Source: DASXAI01 sp963798445
Lineage (GTDB): Bacteria; Actinomycetota; Acidimicrobiia; Acidimicrobiales; Ilumatobacteraceae
NCBI GenBank assembly: GCA_963798445.1
Contig: CAWCTH010000011.1
Location: forward strand, 496,001 to 560,000
Direction: 5' to 3'
DNA: 64,000 nucleotides
Part shown: piece by piece, positions 54,188 to 62,977 of the stretch
Layout of the letters: the number at the start of each line of letters is the position of its first letter
How positions within the stretch are numbered: the stretch's first letter is position 1
Made by a program: the position numbers and the translations under genes
The notes under the pieces: model-generated
Databases searched by the model: none
What the model was told of the DNA's origin: nothing
What the model saw: the letters and a program-made list of their open reading frames with translations, nothing else

Positions 54188-55788
54188 ATGAGCGTCCCGC
54201 TGCTGTCGATCATCACCCCAGTGTTCAACACCGGCCGCGTAGTACTCGAGGAGTGCCTGGCGTCGGTGAGCGAGCAGAGCTTCGACGATTGGGAGCACTG
54301 CCTCGTCGACGACGCGTCGACCGACCCGGATGTGCGCTTCGTCCTCGACGCGGTGGCCGCCGCCGACCCGCGGGTGCGGGTCGATCTACCGTGGACACAA
54401 CGGTGGCATCGTGGCGGCGTCGAACGACGCGCTCGATCAGGCGTCGGGAACGTTCGTGGCCTTTCTCGATCACGACGATCTCTTGACCGCCGGCGTGCTC
54501 GACGCGCGTCGCCGACGCCATCCGGGCCGACGCGGAACTGGACTACCTCTATACCGACGAGGACCATCTGACACTCGGCGGTACGACGTTCCACCCGACC
54601 TTCAAGCCGGACTGGTCGCCCGAACGCTTCCGCTCACACATGTACACCTGTCACCTATCGGTGATGCGACGGTCGTTGGCGGTCGAGGTCGGTGGCTTCC
54701 GGGCCGGCTATGACGGCTCGCAGGATTACGACCTCGTGCTGCGCGTCACCGAGCGCGCCCGCCGCATCAGGCATCTTCCGATCATCGGGTACCACTGGCG
54801 CATGGGCCCGAACTCCACGGCCGCCAACCCTGAGGCCAAGCCCTACGCTCACATCGCAGGTATCCGTGCCGTGCAGGACCACTGCGAGCGGCTGGGCATC
54901 GACGCGCACGGTCGAGATGCTGGGCACGCCTGGCTATCACCGGCTGGTGCGTTCGCTGCGCGGCATGCCGTCGGTGTCTGTCGTGCTCACGTCGGAAGGT
55001 GCCGGTGGACGCGTCCAGTCGGTGCCCCGCACGTTCGTGTCCGCCGCCATCGAGGACGTCGTGAAACGCTCGGGCCACCCGCTCGGCGAGGTGCTCGTGG
55101 CGTCGGCCGCACCGCTACGCGCCGGGGTGCGGGCCGATCTCGACGCCGCCTGCGGCGCCGCGATGCGGGCCGTCGTCGTGCCGTCGCCGTCCATGAGCGA
55201 CCGGTTGAACGCGGCTGCCGCCCGGGCGACGTCGGAGTACCTCCTGCTGCTGCACGACGACGTCGACGTCGTCACCGATGGCTTCCTTGCCACGATGCTG
55301 GCGCTGGCCCAGGACGACGACGTCGGGATGGTGGGCTGCCGCCTGTTGGCGACCGATGGAACCCTTGTCCACGCCGGCCACGTTTACATGGGCCGGCCCG
55401 GATCGGCATACACCGGATTCGGCACCGACGACGACGGGTTGGAGCGGCCTGCTACATCGTCGATCGCGAGGTCAGCGGCGTGTCGACGGCGTGTGCCGTG
55501 ATTCGCGCCGATGTGTTCGACCGGGTCGGCGGCTTCTCACTCTCGTTCGTGGGCACTGATCGCGATGTCGACCTGTCGCTCAAGGTCCGCTCGTTGGGCC
55601 TGCGCATCCTCTACACGCCTCACGCCACGCTGCACCATTTCGAGGCGACCGACGGATCGGACGATCCGGGCGATCGCGCTCGGTTGGAGGAGCGCTGGCA
55701 TTACCAACTCAACCACGACCCCTATCACCACCCGAAGCTGCTCCGCGATCGTGACGACTGGGCGGTTCCGTTCGGGCCCGACGCGTGA
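54188..55788 (+). CDS. Double GT2 glycosyltransferase (four frameshifts)
   Basis: The reading frame changes near 54382, 54506, 54903 and 55447, each by one base, while family motifs stay in order: SIITPVFNTGRVVLEECL, DDASTDPDV, FVAFLDHDDLLTAGVL, DYLYTDEDH, GSQDYDLVLRV, then a second half with YLLLLHDDVDVVTDGFL and GGFSLSFVGTDRDVDLSLK. About 533 residues when joined. The form is an O-antigen-type GT2 protein with two tandem GT-A-like halves. The breaks probably reflect sequence errors. Start ATG 54188 follows the coiled-coil gene by 4 bases. Confidence 0.75.
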
Positions 55789-57133
55789 ACGACCGACGCG
55801 TGACGGACCGTCCGCGCGTACGCGTCGTCGTACTGAACTACGACGGCGGCGAGATGACCTTGCACTGCCTCGACGCACTGCGCCGGCTCGACTACCCGCG
55901 CACCGCGTCGAGGTCGTCCTCGTCGACAACGGCTCCATCGACGGCATCGCCGATCGGGTCCGTGACGACTACCCCGACGTCGTGCTGCTGGAGCCGCTGG
56001 CCAACCTCGGCTTCGCCGGTGGCTGCAACCTCGGGATCGGCGACCCCGGCGTCGGCGCCTACGACTACGTCGCGCTGGTCAACAACGACGCCCTCCCGGA
56101 GCCGGGCTGGTTGTCGCCGTTGGTCGACGCGTTGGAGGCCGACCCAGGCCTGGGCGCGGCGTCGTCCAAGATCCTGTTCGCTCATCGCTACTGGGGCGAT
56201 GCGCATCGACGCGCCGGTCACCGCCCAGCACGGCGTGCGGCTGTCCGGCCTGGAGGTCGACGGCGCGCCGGCGTGGGGCGAGGCCAAGTTCGACGAAGGG
56301 TTCTGGGGACCCGAGCAGGCATTGCCGGGTGAGCCAGGTGTGCGCTGGACCCATCGGCCGGCGGAGGTTCGGGTCGAGGCCGGGCCGGGACCAACCCAAG
56401 CGCATCGCCGTACGCCTCTCGGCCGACTCGCCCCGCAGCGTCCTTCTGACGACCGGCGGCCAGACGACCCACGCCGCCGTCGGGCCCGAGCCGGCGTGGT
56501 TCACGCTCGACCTGCCCGATGATCCCCACGACGTCATCAACAACGTGGGCTCGAACCTCTACGCCGGCGGCTTCGGTGGTGACCGCGGTTATCTGGAGCG
56601 CGACGAGGGCCAGTACGACGACGCCGTCGACGTGTTCGCCTGGTGCGGCGGCAGCGTGCTGCTGCGGCCGGCCTACCTGCAGCAGGTCGGTCTGTTCGAC
56701 GAGCGCTTCTTCCTGTACTACGAGGACACCGACCTGTCGTGGCGCGGGCGGCTGCTCGGCTGGCGCTACCGGCTACGTGCCCACGTCGGTCGTGCGTCAC
56801 GAGCACGCCGCGACCAGTGGCGAGGGCTCGGACCTGTTCCGCTACTTCGTGGAGCGCAACCGGCTGCTGATGCTGACGAAGGACGCGCCCGTGCGCATGG
56901 CGGTACGGGCGGCGCTGATCGAGGCCCGTTCGACGGCCCGCGCCGTGTCAGCGGAGTACCTGCGCCCCGTCCTCAGAGGTCAGCGGCCGCGGCCGAACAT
57001 CGCCCCGCAGAAGGTGCGCTCGACGCGCAGCTTCGTGAAGCACCTGCCGGCGATGGTGGCCGATCGGCGGCGCCTCGAACGAGAGCGGGTCGTCGACGAC
57101 GCCGAGATCATCTCGTGGATGGTCACCAAGTAG
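55785..57133 (+). CDS. GT2 rhamnosyltransferase-like protein (four frameshifts)
   Basis: About 449 residues when frames are joined near 55903, 56198, 56388 and 56772. It shows VRVVVLNYDGGEMTLHCLDA, VEVVLVDNGSIDGIADRV, YVALVNNDALPEPGWL (metal-binding NDA), WCGGSVLLRPAYLQQVGLFD and FLYYEDTDLSWRGRLLGW with the catalytic ED. These are hallmarks of WbbL-like rhamnosyl transferases. An insertion of about 90 residues between the donor and acceptor halves is unusual. The C-terminus carries a basic helix. GTG overlaps the previous stop. Confidence 0.78.
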
Positions 57134-57139
57134 CGACCG

Positions 57140-57547
57140 TCAGACAGCGCGGATCTCGACCAGTTCCTCCAGGCCCGCGAAGTCCTCAGGGTTCCTGGTG
57201 TAGAGATCGAGTCCTTCGGCAACTGCGGATGCCGCGATGAGCAAGTCGACCGAACGCCTGCCGCGGGCCTTGCGGCCGGCCATGGTGGTCGCGGCATAGA
57301 CCTGGCTGTAGGCGCGCGCCGCCCGGTCGTCGAAGGGAATGACGTCGAAGGTCGCCTCGACCCGTCGAAGCCGGTCTTGGCGGACAATCCGCTCGACAGG
57401 ATCGTCGGTGGAATGCGGTCCGGCGGCCAGTTCGGCCAGTGTGAGGGCCGAGACAGCGAAACGAAGTGGCAGCAGGTCGGCCTGGATCGACTCGAGGTCG
57501 ATGACCACGCTCGTATCGAGCACCCCGAGTTCCGACGGATCAGGCAC
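57140..57547 (-). CDS. PIN-domain toxin of a Phd-type pair
   Basis: A 135-residue PIN ribonuclease with D in LGVLDTSVVIDL, E in LTLAELAAG, D in RRSVDLLIAASA, and YTRNPEDFAGL near the end. The gene overlaps the antitoxin by 8 bases. It converges on the GT2 gene with 6 bases between stops. Confidence 0.88.
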   Translation of the reverse strand: MPDPSELGVLDTSVVIDLESIQADLLPLRFAVSALTLAELAAGPHSTDDPVERIVRQDRLRRVEATFDVIPFDDRAARAYSQVYAATTMAGRKARGRRSVDLLIAASAVAEGLDLYTRNPEDFAGLEELVEIRAV

Positions 57548-57797
57548 GGGGTGTCGGGTCTTGGTCCACGATGGCGTCGATGTCGGCGAAGAAGCGCTTG
57601 GCGTCGATGTGCGGTGCCCCGGCGAATGCCGCCAGTGCCTGCTCTCGGGGTACGAAGCGCTGTCGCCGCGACAACGGTCTCAACTCGCCGACCGGCACGC
57701 CATTCCGGGTGATGATGAAGACTTCGCCCGCCTCGACGCGACGCATGATCTCACCGCTCTCGTTACGAAGCTGACGCTGGCTGATCGTCGTCGTCAT
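57540..57797 (-). CDS. Phd/YefM-type antitoxin
   Basis: An 85-residue antitoxin with TTTISQRQLRNESGEIMRRV and EVFIITRNGVPVGELRPL, typical of Phd fold DNA-binding antitoxins that repress their own operon. The C-terminal half (about 45-85) would cover the PIN active site. Divergent from the GT4 gene with 42 bases between starts. Confidence 0.87.
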   Translation of the reverse strand: MTTTISQRQLRNESGEIMRRVEAGEVFIITRNGVPVGELRPLSRRQRFVPREQALAAFAGAPHIDAKRFFADIDAIVDQDPTPRA

Positions 57798-57839
57798 GAG
57801 GGCCTTGACTGTAGCACCGCGTGCGACGGTCGCCCTCCT

Positions 57840-59342
57840 GTGAAGATCGCGGTCTACGACCAGTACTGGTCGACGCTTGGTGGCGGCGAGCAGTTCGCCG
57901 GTGGCATCGCGGCAGCGCTGCGGGACCACCACGACGTCACCCTCGTCGGCCCCGACGCCATCGACACGACGCGGTTCGCCGAGCGCCTCGGCATCGACCT
58001 GTCCGGGCTGGCGCTGCAGCGCATCGACCAAGAGAGCGACGTCTCGGTCCTGTCGAGCGACTACGACATCCTCGTCAACTGCACGTACCAGTCGACGGCG
58101 GTGAACCGCGCCGCCCATGGCATCTATGTGGTGCACTTCCCCGGGGAGGTGGCCGGCGCCGGGCAGCGCCGTAAAGATGACGTGCGCCAGGCGATCGGCC
58201 GGCGATTCCCGCCCACGGCGGTGTTGCGCAGCGGCTTCCACCAGCCCGACCGGCGCGGCGCCGTCCGGCGCACCGACGGCGCCGCCGTCGTGGACGTGTA
58301 CGCGCCGCCGAGCACACCAGTCGTGCTTTCGGTGCGGGCAGAGCATGCCGCGACGGTCCGGCTGTGGGACCGCCGGTCGTTGCTGGCGACGGCCACGCTC
58401 GGCCCGGGTGAGACAGCCGACCTTGCCTTCACGGCCAGTGGAGCCTGGCCGCAGCAGGTCACCGTCGAGAGCGACACCTACCGCCACGAGGCTCGCCCGG
58501 GGGTGATCTGGCGCTACGGCGTGGGGCTGGAAGCCGTGACGCTCGCCGGCCGCCGCCAACCCGCGCCGCCCGACCGCCTGCGCACGAAGCTCCTGCCTCC
58601 CAACCGGCTCGGTCATCTGACCACCTACGACACCATTGCCTCCAACAGCGAGTTCACCGCCCGGTGGGTAAGGCGCCTCTGGGGCCGCCACAGCGAGGTC
58701 CTCTACCCGCCGGTACGGCTCCTGACGCCTGGCAGTGTGACCAAGAAGCCGTTGATCCTGAACATCGGCCGCTTCTTCGACCCGCGACGCGGTCACAGCA
58801 AGAAGCAGCTCGAGATGGTGCGGGCGTTCCGACAGCTCCACGACTCCGGGCAGGCCGGCGGCTGGTGGCTGCACTTCGTCGGCGGCTGCAGCCCCGAGGA
58901 CCGGGACTACGCCATGGCGGTCAAGCGGGAGGCCCTCGGCCTGCCGGTCCGGGTGCACCTGAGCGCGCCGGGCGCCGTGCTGAAGGACCTCCTGGCCCGC
59001 TCCAGCCTGTTCTGGCACGCCGGCGGCCTGGGTGAGGACCCGGAGACGCACCCCGACCGCTTCGAGCACTTCGGCATCAGCGTGGTGGAGGCCATGTCAG
59101 CCGGGCTGGTGCCGGTGGTGTTCGGTGCCGCGGGACCGGCCGAGGTGGTGCGCGACGGCGTCGACGGGGTGCACTTCGCCACGGTCGGCCAGCTCGTCGG
59201 CCGCACGGCGGCGCTCATCGCGGACGAGCCCCGTCGACAAGCGCTGGCGGCGGCGGCGCGGGAACGGGCGGTCGACTTCGGCCCCGATGCCTTCCGCCGT
59301 CGCCTCGACGCAGTCATTGCGCACGCCGTCTCCGCGGTATGA
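57840..59342 (+). CDS. Family 4 glycosyltransferase with internal beta insertion
   Basis: A 500-residue GT-B transferase. The N-terminal YWSTLGGGEQFAGGIAAAL glycine loop and LVNCTYQSTAVNRAAHG precede an insertion of about 100 residues (about 130-240) with beta-rich VVLSVRAEHAATVRLWDRR. The donor-binding half has ILNIGRFFDPRRGHSKKQ, EHFGISVVEAMSAGLVPVVF and GPAEVV. It resembles ALG11-like mannosyltransferases. It stands alone between two toxin-antitoxin pairs. Confidence 0.85.
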   Translation: MKIAVYDQYWSTLGGGEQFAGGIAAALRDHHDVTLVGPDAIDTTRFAERLGIDLSGLALQRIDQESDVSVLSSDYDILVNCTYQSTAVNRAAHGIYVVHFPGEVAGAGQRRKDDVRQAIGRRFPPTAVLRSGFHQPDRRGAVRRTDGAAVVDVYAPPSTPVVLSVRAEHAATVRLWDRRSLLATATLGPGETADLAFTASGAWPQQVTVESDTYRHEARPGVIWRYGVGLEAVTLAGRRQPAPPDRLRTKLLPPNRLGHLTTYDTIASNSEFTARWVRRLWGRHSEVLYPPVRLLTPGSVTKKPLILNIGRFFDPRRGHSKKQLEMVRAFRQLHDSGQAGGWWLHFVGGCSPEDRDYAMAVKREALGLPVRVHLSAPGAVLKDLLARSSLFWHAGGLGEDPETHPDRFEHFGISVVEAMSAGLVPVVFGAAGPAEVVRDGVDGVHFATVGQLVGRTAALIADEPRRQALAAAARERAVDFGPDAFRRRLDAVIAHAVSAV

Positions 59343-59360
59343 AGGTACTACCATACGTCC

Positions 59361-59630
59361 GTGCCCAAGGAGAAGGTGACCCTCACGCTGGACGTCGAGA
59401 ACCTGGCTGCCCTGCGGGCGCTGGTCGGTTCGCGCAGCGTGTCAGCCACGGTCGACGCCGCGCTGGCGGCCTACGTGGCCCATCTTCGTCACCTGGCCGC
59501 CGTCGACGAATGGCTGGCCGAGCTGGACCAGGAACACGGCCCCGTTCCCCTAGAGACGCTCGAGTGGGCCGCCCGGCTCGTCGACGACTGGGCTGAACCG
59601 TCCGGCCGGGTAAGGCCCAAGGCCGGCTGA
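59361..59630 (+). CDS. Ribbon-helix-helix-like antitoxin
   Basis: An 89-residue protein. The start EKVTLTLDVENLAALRAL and SVSATVDAALAAYVAHL fit a CopG-like ribbon-helix-helix; the middle (AVDEWLAELDQEHGP) is the likely toxin-binding part. GTG start, ending one base into the PIN gene (TGATG). Confidence 0.78.
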   Translation: MPKEKVTLTLDVENLAALRALVGSRSVSATVDAALAAYVAHLRHLAAVDEWLAELDQEHGPVPLETLEWAARLVDDWAEPSGRVRPKAG

Positions 59631-60034
59631 TGCTGCTGCTCGACAGCGAGGCGGTGTCGGTGATGGCCAACGGCCCGGTGGCGCGGCGCGACCGCGTGCG
59701 GGCGTTGATCACCGAGATGCGCCGGCGCGAGCTTCCCATCGCCACCAGCGCCGCCGTCTTGGCCGAGGTCGTCCGAGGTCGGCGGGCTGATGCGGGCGTG
59801 TTCGCGGGTCTGAGGCGTGACCGGGTCCAGGTCCTCGCCGTCGATAGTCGCGTCGGCGTCCGTGCCGGGCAGCTGCTGGGCGCGGCGCGGGCCGATTCGA
59901 CGCTGGCCGTCGACGCCTTCCTCGTCGCCACTGCCGACCTTGCTGGTGGTGCCGTGGTGGCGTCGGTCGATGAGACTGATTTGCGCCGGTTGGCGACCTA
60001 CGCGACCGGGGTCCTGATCGCCCCGATCGGCTGA
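59630..60034 (+). CDS. VapC-like PIN-domain toxin
   Basis: A 134-residue PIN-domain protein with D5 in MLLLDSEAVSVM, E in AAVLAEVVRG, D in STLAVDAFLVATA and D in ASVDETDLRRL. The first acidic site has Ser-Glu after the Asp rather than the usual Thr-Ser, a variant seen in some PIN families. Coupled to the antitoxin by a one-base overlap. Confidence 0.83.
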   Translation: MLLLDSEAVSVMANGPVARRDRVRALITEMRRRELPIATSAAVLAEVVRGRRADAGVFAGLRRDRVQVLAVDSRVGVRAGQLLGAARADSTLAVDAFLVATADLAGGAVVASVDETDLRRLATYATGVLIAPIG

Positions 60035-60037
60035 CGG

Positions 60038-60592
60038 TTATGTGGAGCGGCTGGCGGCCAGCACGGCTGCGGCGGGGGGCGGCTCGGGCACGTACTTGGG
60101 CCGGGGCGGGAACATCGTCAGCACGACCGTGAGCAGGAGCAACGTGAACTCGGCGGCGTTGCCGATCTGCACACCCGCGATCTCGCGGCGATAGAGCACG
60201 GCGTCCACCTGGTGCAGCGAGACCAGCCGGGCGGCGATGAAGCACATCAGCGTGAACGTCGTGAGCGCCGCAGGGAGGTAGCGCCGGCGGCGGGCGGGGA
60301 TGCGCCACAGCGCAACGGCGACGACGATCAGCCACACCGCACCGACCATCCCGACAGCGATCGTCTGCACCCCGCGCCGCTCGTCGTACCAGTCGTGGGC
60401 TCGCGCCTCGTTGCGGCCGATCTCGGTGGCCAGGTCGGCCAGGTTGGCGGCCCGTGCCCCGGCGAGGGCCAGGAACAGCACGCCGCTCATGACCCAGAAG
60501 GTGGGCCACAACCAGGGCTGCTGTCGGCGGCGCCGAGCCTCCCGTATCGCGGCCAGGAACGACACCGCCGCCGCGATCACGTAGGCCGTCAC
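60038..60592 (-). CDS. Hypothetical four- to five-helix membrane protein
   Basis: A 184-residue protein with predicted membrane helices at AYVIAAAVSFLAAI, WVMSGVLFLALAGARAA, TIAVGMVGAVWLIVVAVAL, AALTTFTLMCFIAARLV and FTLLLLTVVLTMFP. No family or motif is recognised. It converges on the PIN gene with only 3 bases between. Confidence 0.65.
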   Translation of the reverse strand: MTAYVIAAAVSFLAAIREARRRRQQPWLWPTFWVMSGVLFLALAGARAANLADLATEIGRNEARAHDWYDERRGVQTIAVGMVGAVWLIVVAVALWRIPARRRRYLPAALTTFTLMCFIAARLVSLHQVDAVLYRREIAGVQIGNAAEFTLLLLTVVLTMFPPRPKYVPEPPPAAAVLAASRST

Positions 60593-60690
60593 CCGGAACC
60601 GAGTTGGAGTTCAACCAGCCGCCCATCCGGGTCAAGGTAGTTCCGGCGATGGCGGCCGTCCCTGGGTCTCTCGGCTCGTTTTGTCGCCTC

Positions 60691-60744
60691 AGACTGGCCC
60701 AGACGGCGGTGCGGTTGAGACTGGCTCAGACGGCGGTGCGGTTG
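60691..60744. repeat. 27-bp tandem duplication at the wzt 3' end
   Basis: The unit AGACTGGCYCAGACGGCGGT plus GCGGTTG occurs twice (60691-60717 and 60718-60744) with one difference. The right copy contains the last codons and stop of wzt. The left copy is non-coding. Confidence 0.7.
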
Positions 60745-61946
60745 ACGGGCTGGCTGGCCTCGATCGTCACGGGGAAGAGCACACTGCCGCCGGCCTTGGT
60801 CGGGTTGACCACCTCGAACACGTCGTGACCCTCGCGGAAGTCGAGCAGCCGGCCGTTGTGGCGGTCCTTGAGCTGGATCGAGATGGGGAAGGCGCCGTCG
60901 AGCAGGGGCACGCCCCCGATGGCGATGGCGATCTCGGTCGTGCCCTCGATGGGCGGTAGCGCCATGCCGAGCATGTCGGTGTCGGTGGCGTACAGCACCT
61001 CACCGGTGGCGTCGCGCACCTGGAAGCCGAGGACCGGGTCGAGCACCCGTTCGGTGGCATCGACGCCGACGCGGATGGTGAGGGGCTCGCCGGCGTAGAG
61101 GTAGCGGCGGTCGGGTTGGCCTGGATGCTCCAGGTTGACCGACGAGATGCGGATGCGCGGGTCGTGAGTGTGCCCGTGCGCGACGGGCTCGCCCGCCTCC
61201 GGCTCGACGTCGGTGAGATGGCCGTGCAGGTACTCGCGGAAGATGCGGATCGACTCGCCAGGGACGCCGTTGGCCACCATCAGCCCGTGATCGAGCACGA
61301 CGACGCGGTCGCAGATCTTGCGGGCCAGGTCGGCGCCGTGGGTGACGAACAAGATGGTCTTGCCCTCGTGCTGGATCTGCTCGATGCGGTCGAGGCACTT
61401 CTTCTGGAACACCTCGTCGCCGACGGCCAGCACCTCGTCGACCAGCAGGATGTCGGGGTCGACGTTGATGGCCACGGCGAAGCCCAGCCGCACGTACATG
61501 CCCGATGAGTAGAACTTCACCTGGTGGTCGATGAAGTGCTCCAGTTCGGCGAACCCCACGATGTCGTCGAAGTGCTTCTCGATCTCCTTGCGCGGGATGC
61601 CCAGGAACGACGCGTTGATGTAGACGTTCTCCCGGCCGGTCAGGTCGGGATGGAACCCGGCCCCCAGCTCCAGCAGCGAGGCGATGCGGCCCTTCTGGCG
61701 GACCTGGCCAATGCTCGGCTTGAGGATGCCGGCGATGCACTTGAGCAGTGTCGACTTGCCCGAGCCGTTGTGGCCGAGGATGCCGACCGTCTCGCCTTCC
61801 GCCACCGTGAGGCTGATGTCGCGCAGCGCCCAGAAGTCCTCGTGCGTGGTGCGGCCGAGCTTGAGCACCCGCTCCTTCACCGAGTAGGCGCGGTCGGTGT
61901 TCAGGCGGAACCGCTTGGAGAGGTTGTCGACATCGATCGCGGTCAC
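60726..61946 (-). CDS. wzt: Polysaccharide ABC exporter ATPase with glycan-binding C-terminus
   Basis: A 406-residue Wzt. The ABC part (about 1-245) has Walker A LGHNGSGKST, signature KFYSSGMYVRLGFA and Walker B DILLVDEVLAVGDE, the O-antigen exporter type. The extra C-terminal domain (about 265-400, beta-rich, ending VVNPTKAGGSVLFPV) matches Wzt proteins that recognise the chain end before export. It follows wzm on the minus strand by one base. Confidence 0.92.
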   Translation of the reverse strand: MTAIDVDNLSKRFRLNTDRAYSVKERVLKLGRTTHEDFWALRDISLTVAEGETVGILGHNGSGKSTLLKCIAGILKPSIGQVRQKGRIASLLELGAGFHPDLTGRENVYINASFLGIPRKEIEKHFDDIVGFAELEHFIDHQVKFYSSGMYVRLGFAVAINVDPDILLVDEVLAVGDEVFQKKCLDRIEQIQHEGKTILFVTHGADLARKICDRVVVLDHGLMVANGVPGESIRIFREYLHGHLTDVEPEAGEPVAHGHTHDPRIRISSVNLEHPGQPDRRYLYAGEPLTIRVGVDATERVLDPVLGFQVRDATGEVLYATDTDMLGMALPPIEGTTEIAIAIGGVPLLDGAFPISIQLKDRHNGRLLDFREGHDVFEVVNPTKAGGSVLFPVTIEASQPVNRTAV

Positions 61947-61947
61947 G

Positions 61948-62880
61948 TCACATGACCTCGGCGAAGTTGCCTTCGGCCTTGTCGAAGATCTTGATCGCCA
62001 GCAGGAAGATGAGCGTCGACACCAGCAGGATCACGCCGAGGTTGCGCAGGTACCACCAGCAGGAAGCATCGGGCAGGAGCGGCTTCGCGCTCACGACCGC
62101 CTTCTTGGTGATGGGATCGATCTTGGTCGTGTAGATGGTCGCCTTGCCGTAGAGCGCACGTTGGAACGTGATCAGCACCGGCGTGATCGGATTGGCCAGC
62201 AGGATGTTCCCGTTGATGCCGTGCTCGGCCAGCTTGTCGGCCACCAGCATGTACTGGTACAGGATCGGGCTCAGCCAGAACCACGCCATCATGGCCAGCT
62301 CGAGCAGGTGGCCGGTGTCGCGCAGGTACACGTTCATGGCGCTGAACAAGATGGCGAGCGCGGCGGCGAACACGAGCAGCGTGACCAGCGCGATGGGGAT
62401 GAGCCAGATGAAGGCCCAGTCCACGTTGTACCGCAGCACGACCAGGATGAACACCAGGACGCTCGACTGCAGGAAGAAGTGCACCAGCGCGGCGCCCACC
62501 GAGGCCAGCGGCAGCACCTCGCGGGGGAAGCGCACCTTGTTGACCAGGTAGGAGTTGCCGGTGATGGAGCTGGTGCCGGCGATGATCGCCACGTTGAACA
62601 GGTTCCACACGAGCAGGCCGATGAGCAGCCAGATGGTGAAGTACTCGAAGGCGTTGCCCAGGATGGCGAAGGCGATGCCGTACACCGCCAAGAGGAACAG
62701 CGGGTTGAGCATCGACCACACGAAGCCCAGCGCCGAGTTCTTGTACTTGACCTTGAGCTCCTTGCGCACGAGGTTGCGCAGCAGCTCGCGGAAGCGCCAG
62801 ATGTCGCGCAGGTGGGCCGACACCGGCTGGCGCGGGGCGACGAGGTGGAGCTCTTGCTCGGTGACGGAGGTGGCAGCCAT
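61948..62880 (-). CDS. wzm: Polysaccharide ABC exporter permease
   Basis: A 310-residue ABC-2 type permease. The cytoplasmic N-terminus contains WRFRELLRNLVRKELKVKYK, the entry of the family. Six helices follow, including VWSMLNPLFLLAVYGIAF and the WFWLSPILYQYM segment. A longer than usual periplasmic loop lies near residues 225-280. With Wzt it moves lipid-linked glycan across the membrane. Confidence 0.92.
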   Translation of the reverse strand: MAATSVTEQELHLVAPRQPVSAHLRDIWRFRELLRNLVRKELKVKYKNSALGFVWSMLNPLFLLAVYGIAFAILGNAFEYFTIWLLIGLLVWNLFNVAIIAGTSSITGNSYLVNKVRFPREVLPLASVGAALVHFFLQSSVLVFILVVLRYNVDWAFIWLIPIALVTLLVFAAALAILFSAMNVYLRDTGHLLELAMMAWFWLSPILYQYMLVADKLAEHGINGNILLANPITPVLITFQRALYGKATIYTTKIDPITKKAVVSAKPLLPDASCWWYLRNLGVILLVSTLIFLLAIKIFDKAEGNFAEVM

Positions 62881-62977
62881 GGTTCGCCCCGGAGGGCCTG
62901 CTCCACGTTACCCAGCTCAGCCTGGCCGAGCACCGCGTCCCCGACCATCGTGAGCAGCCCCGTTAGCGTGGCCGGCG

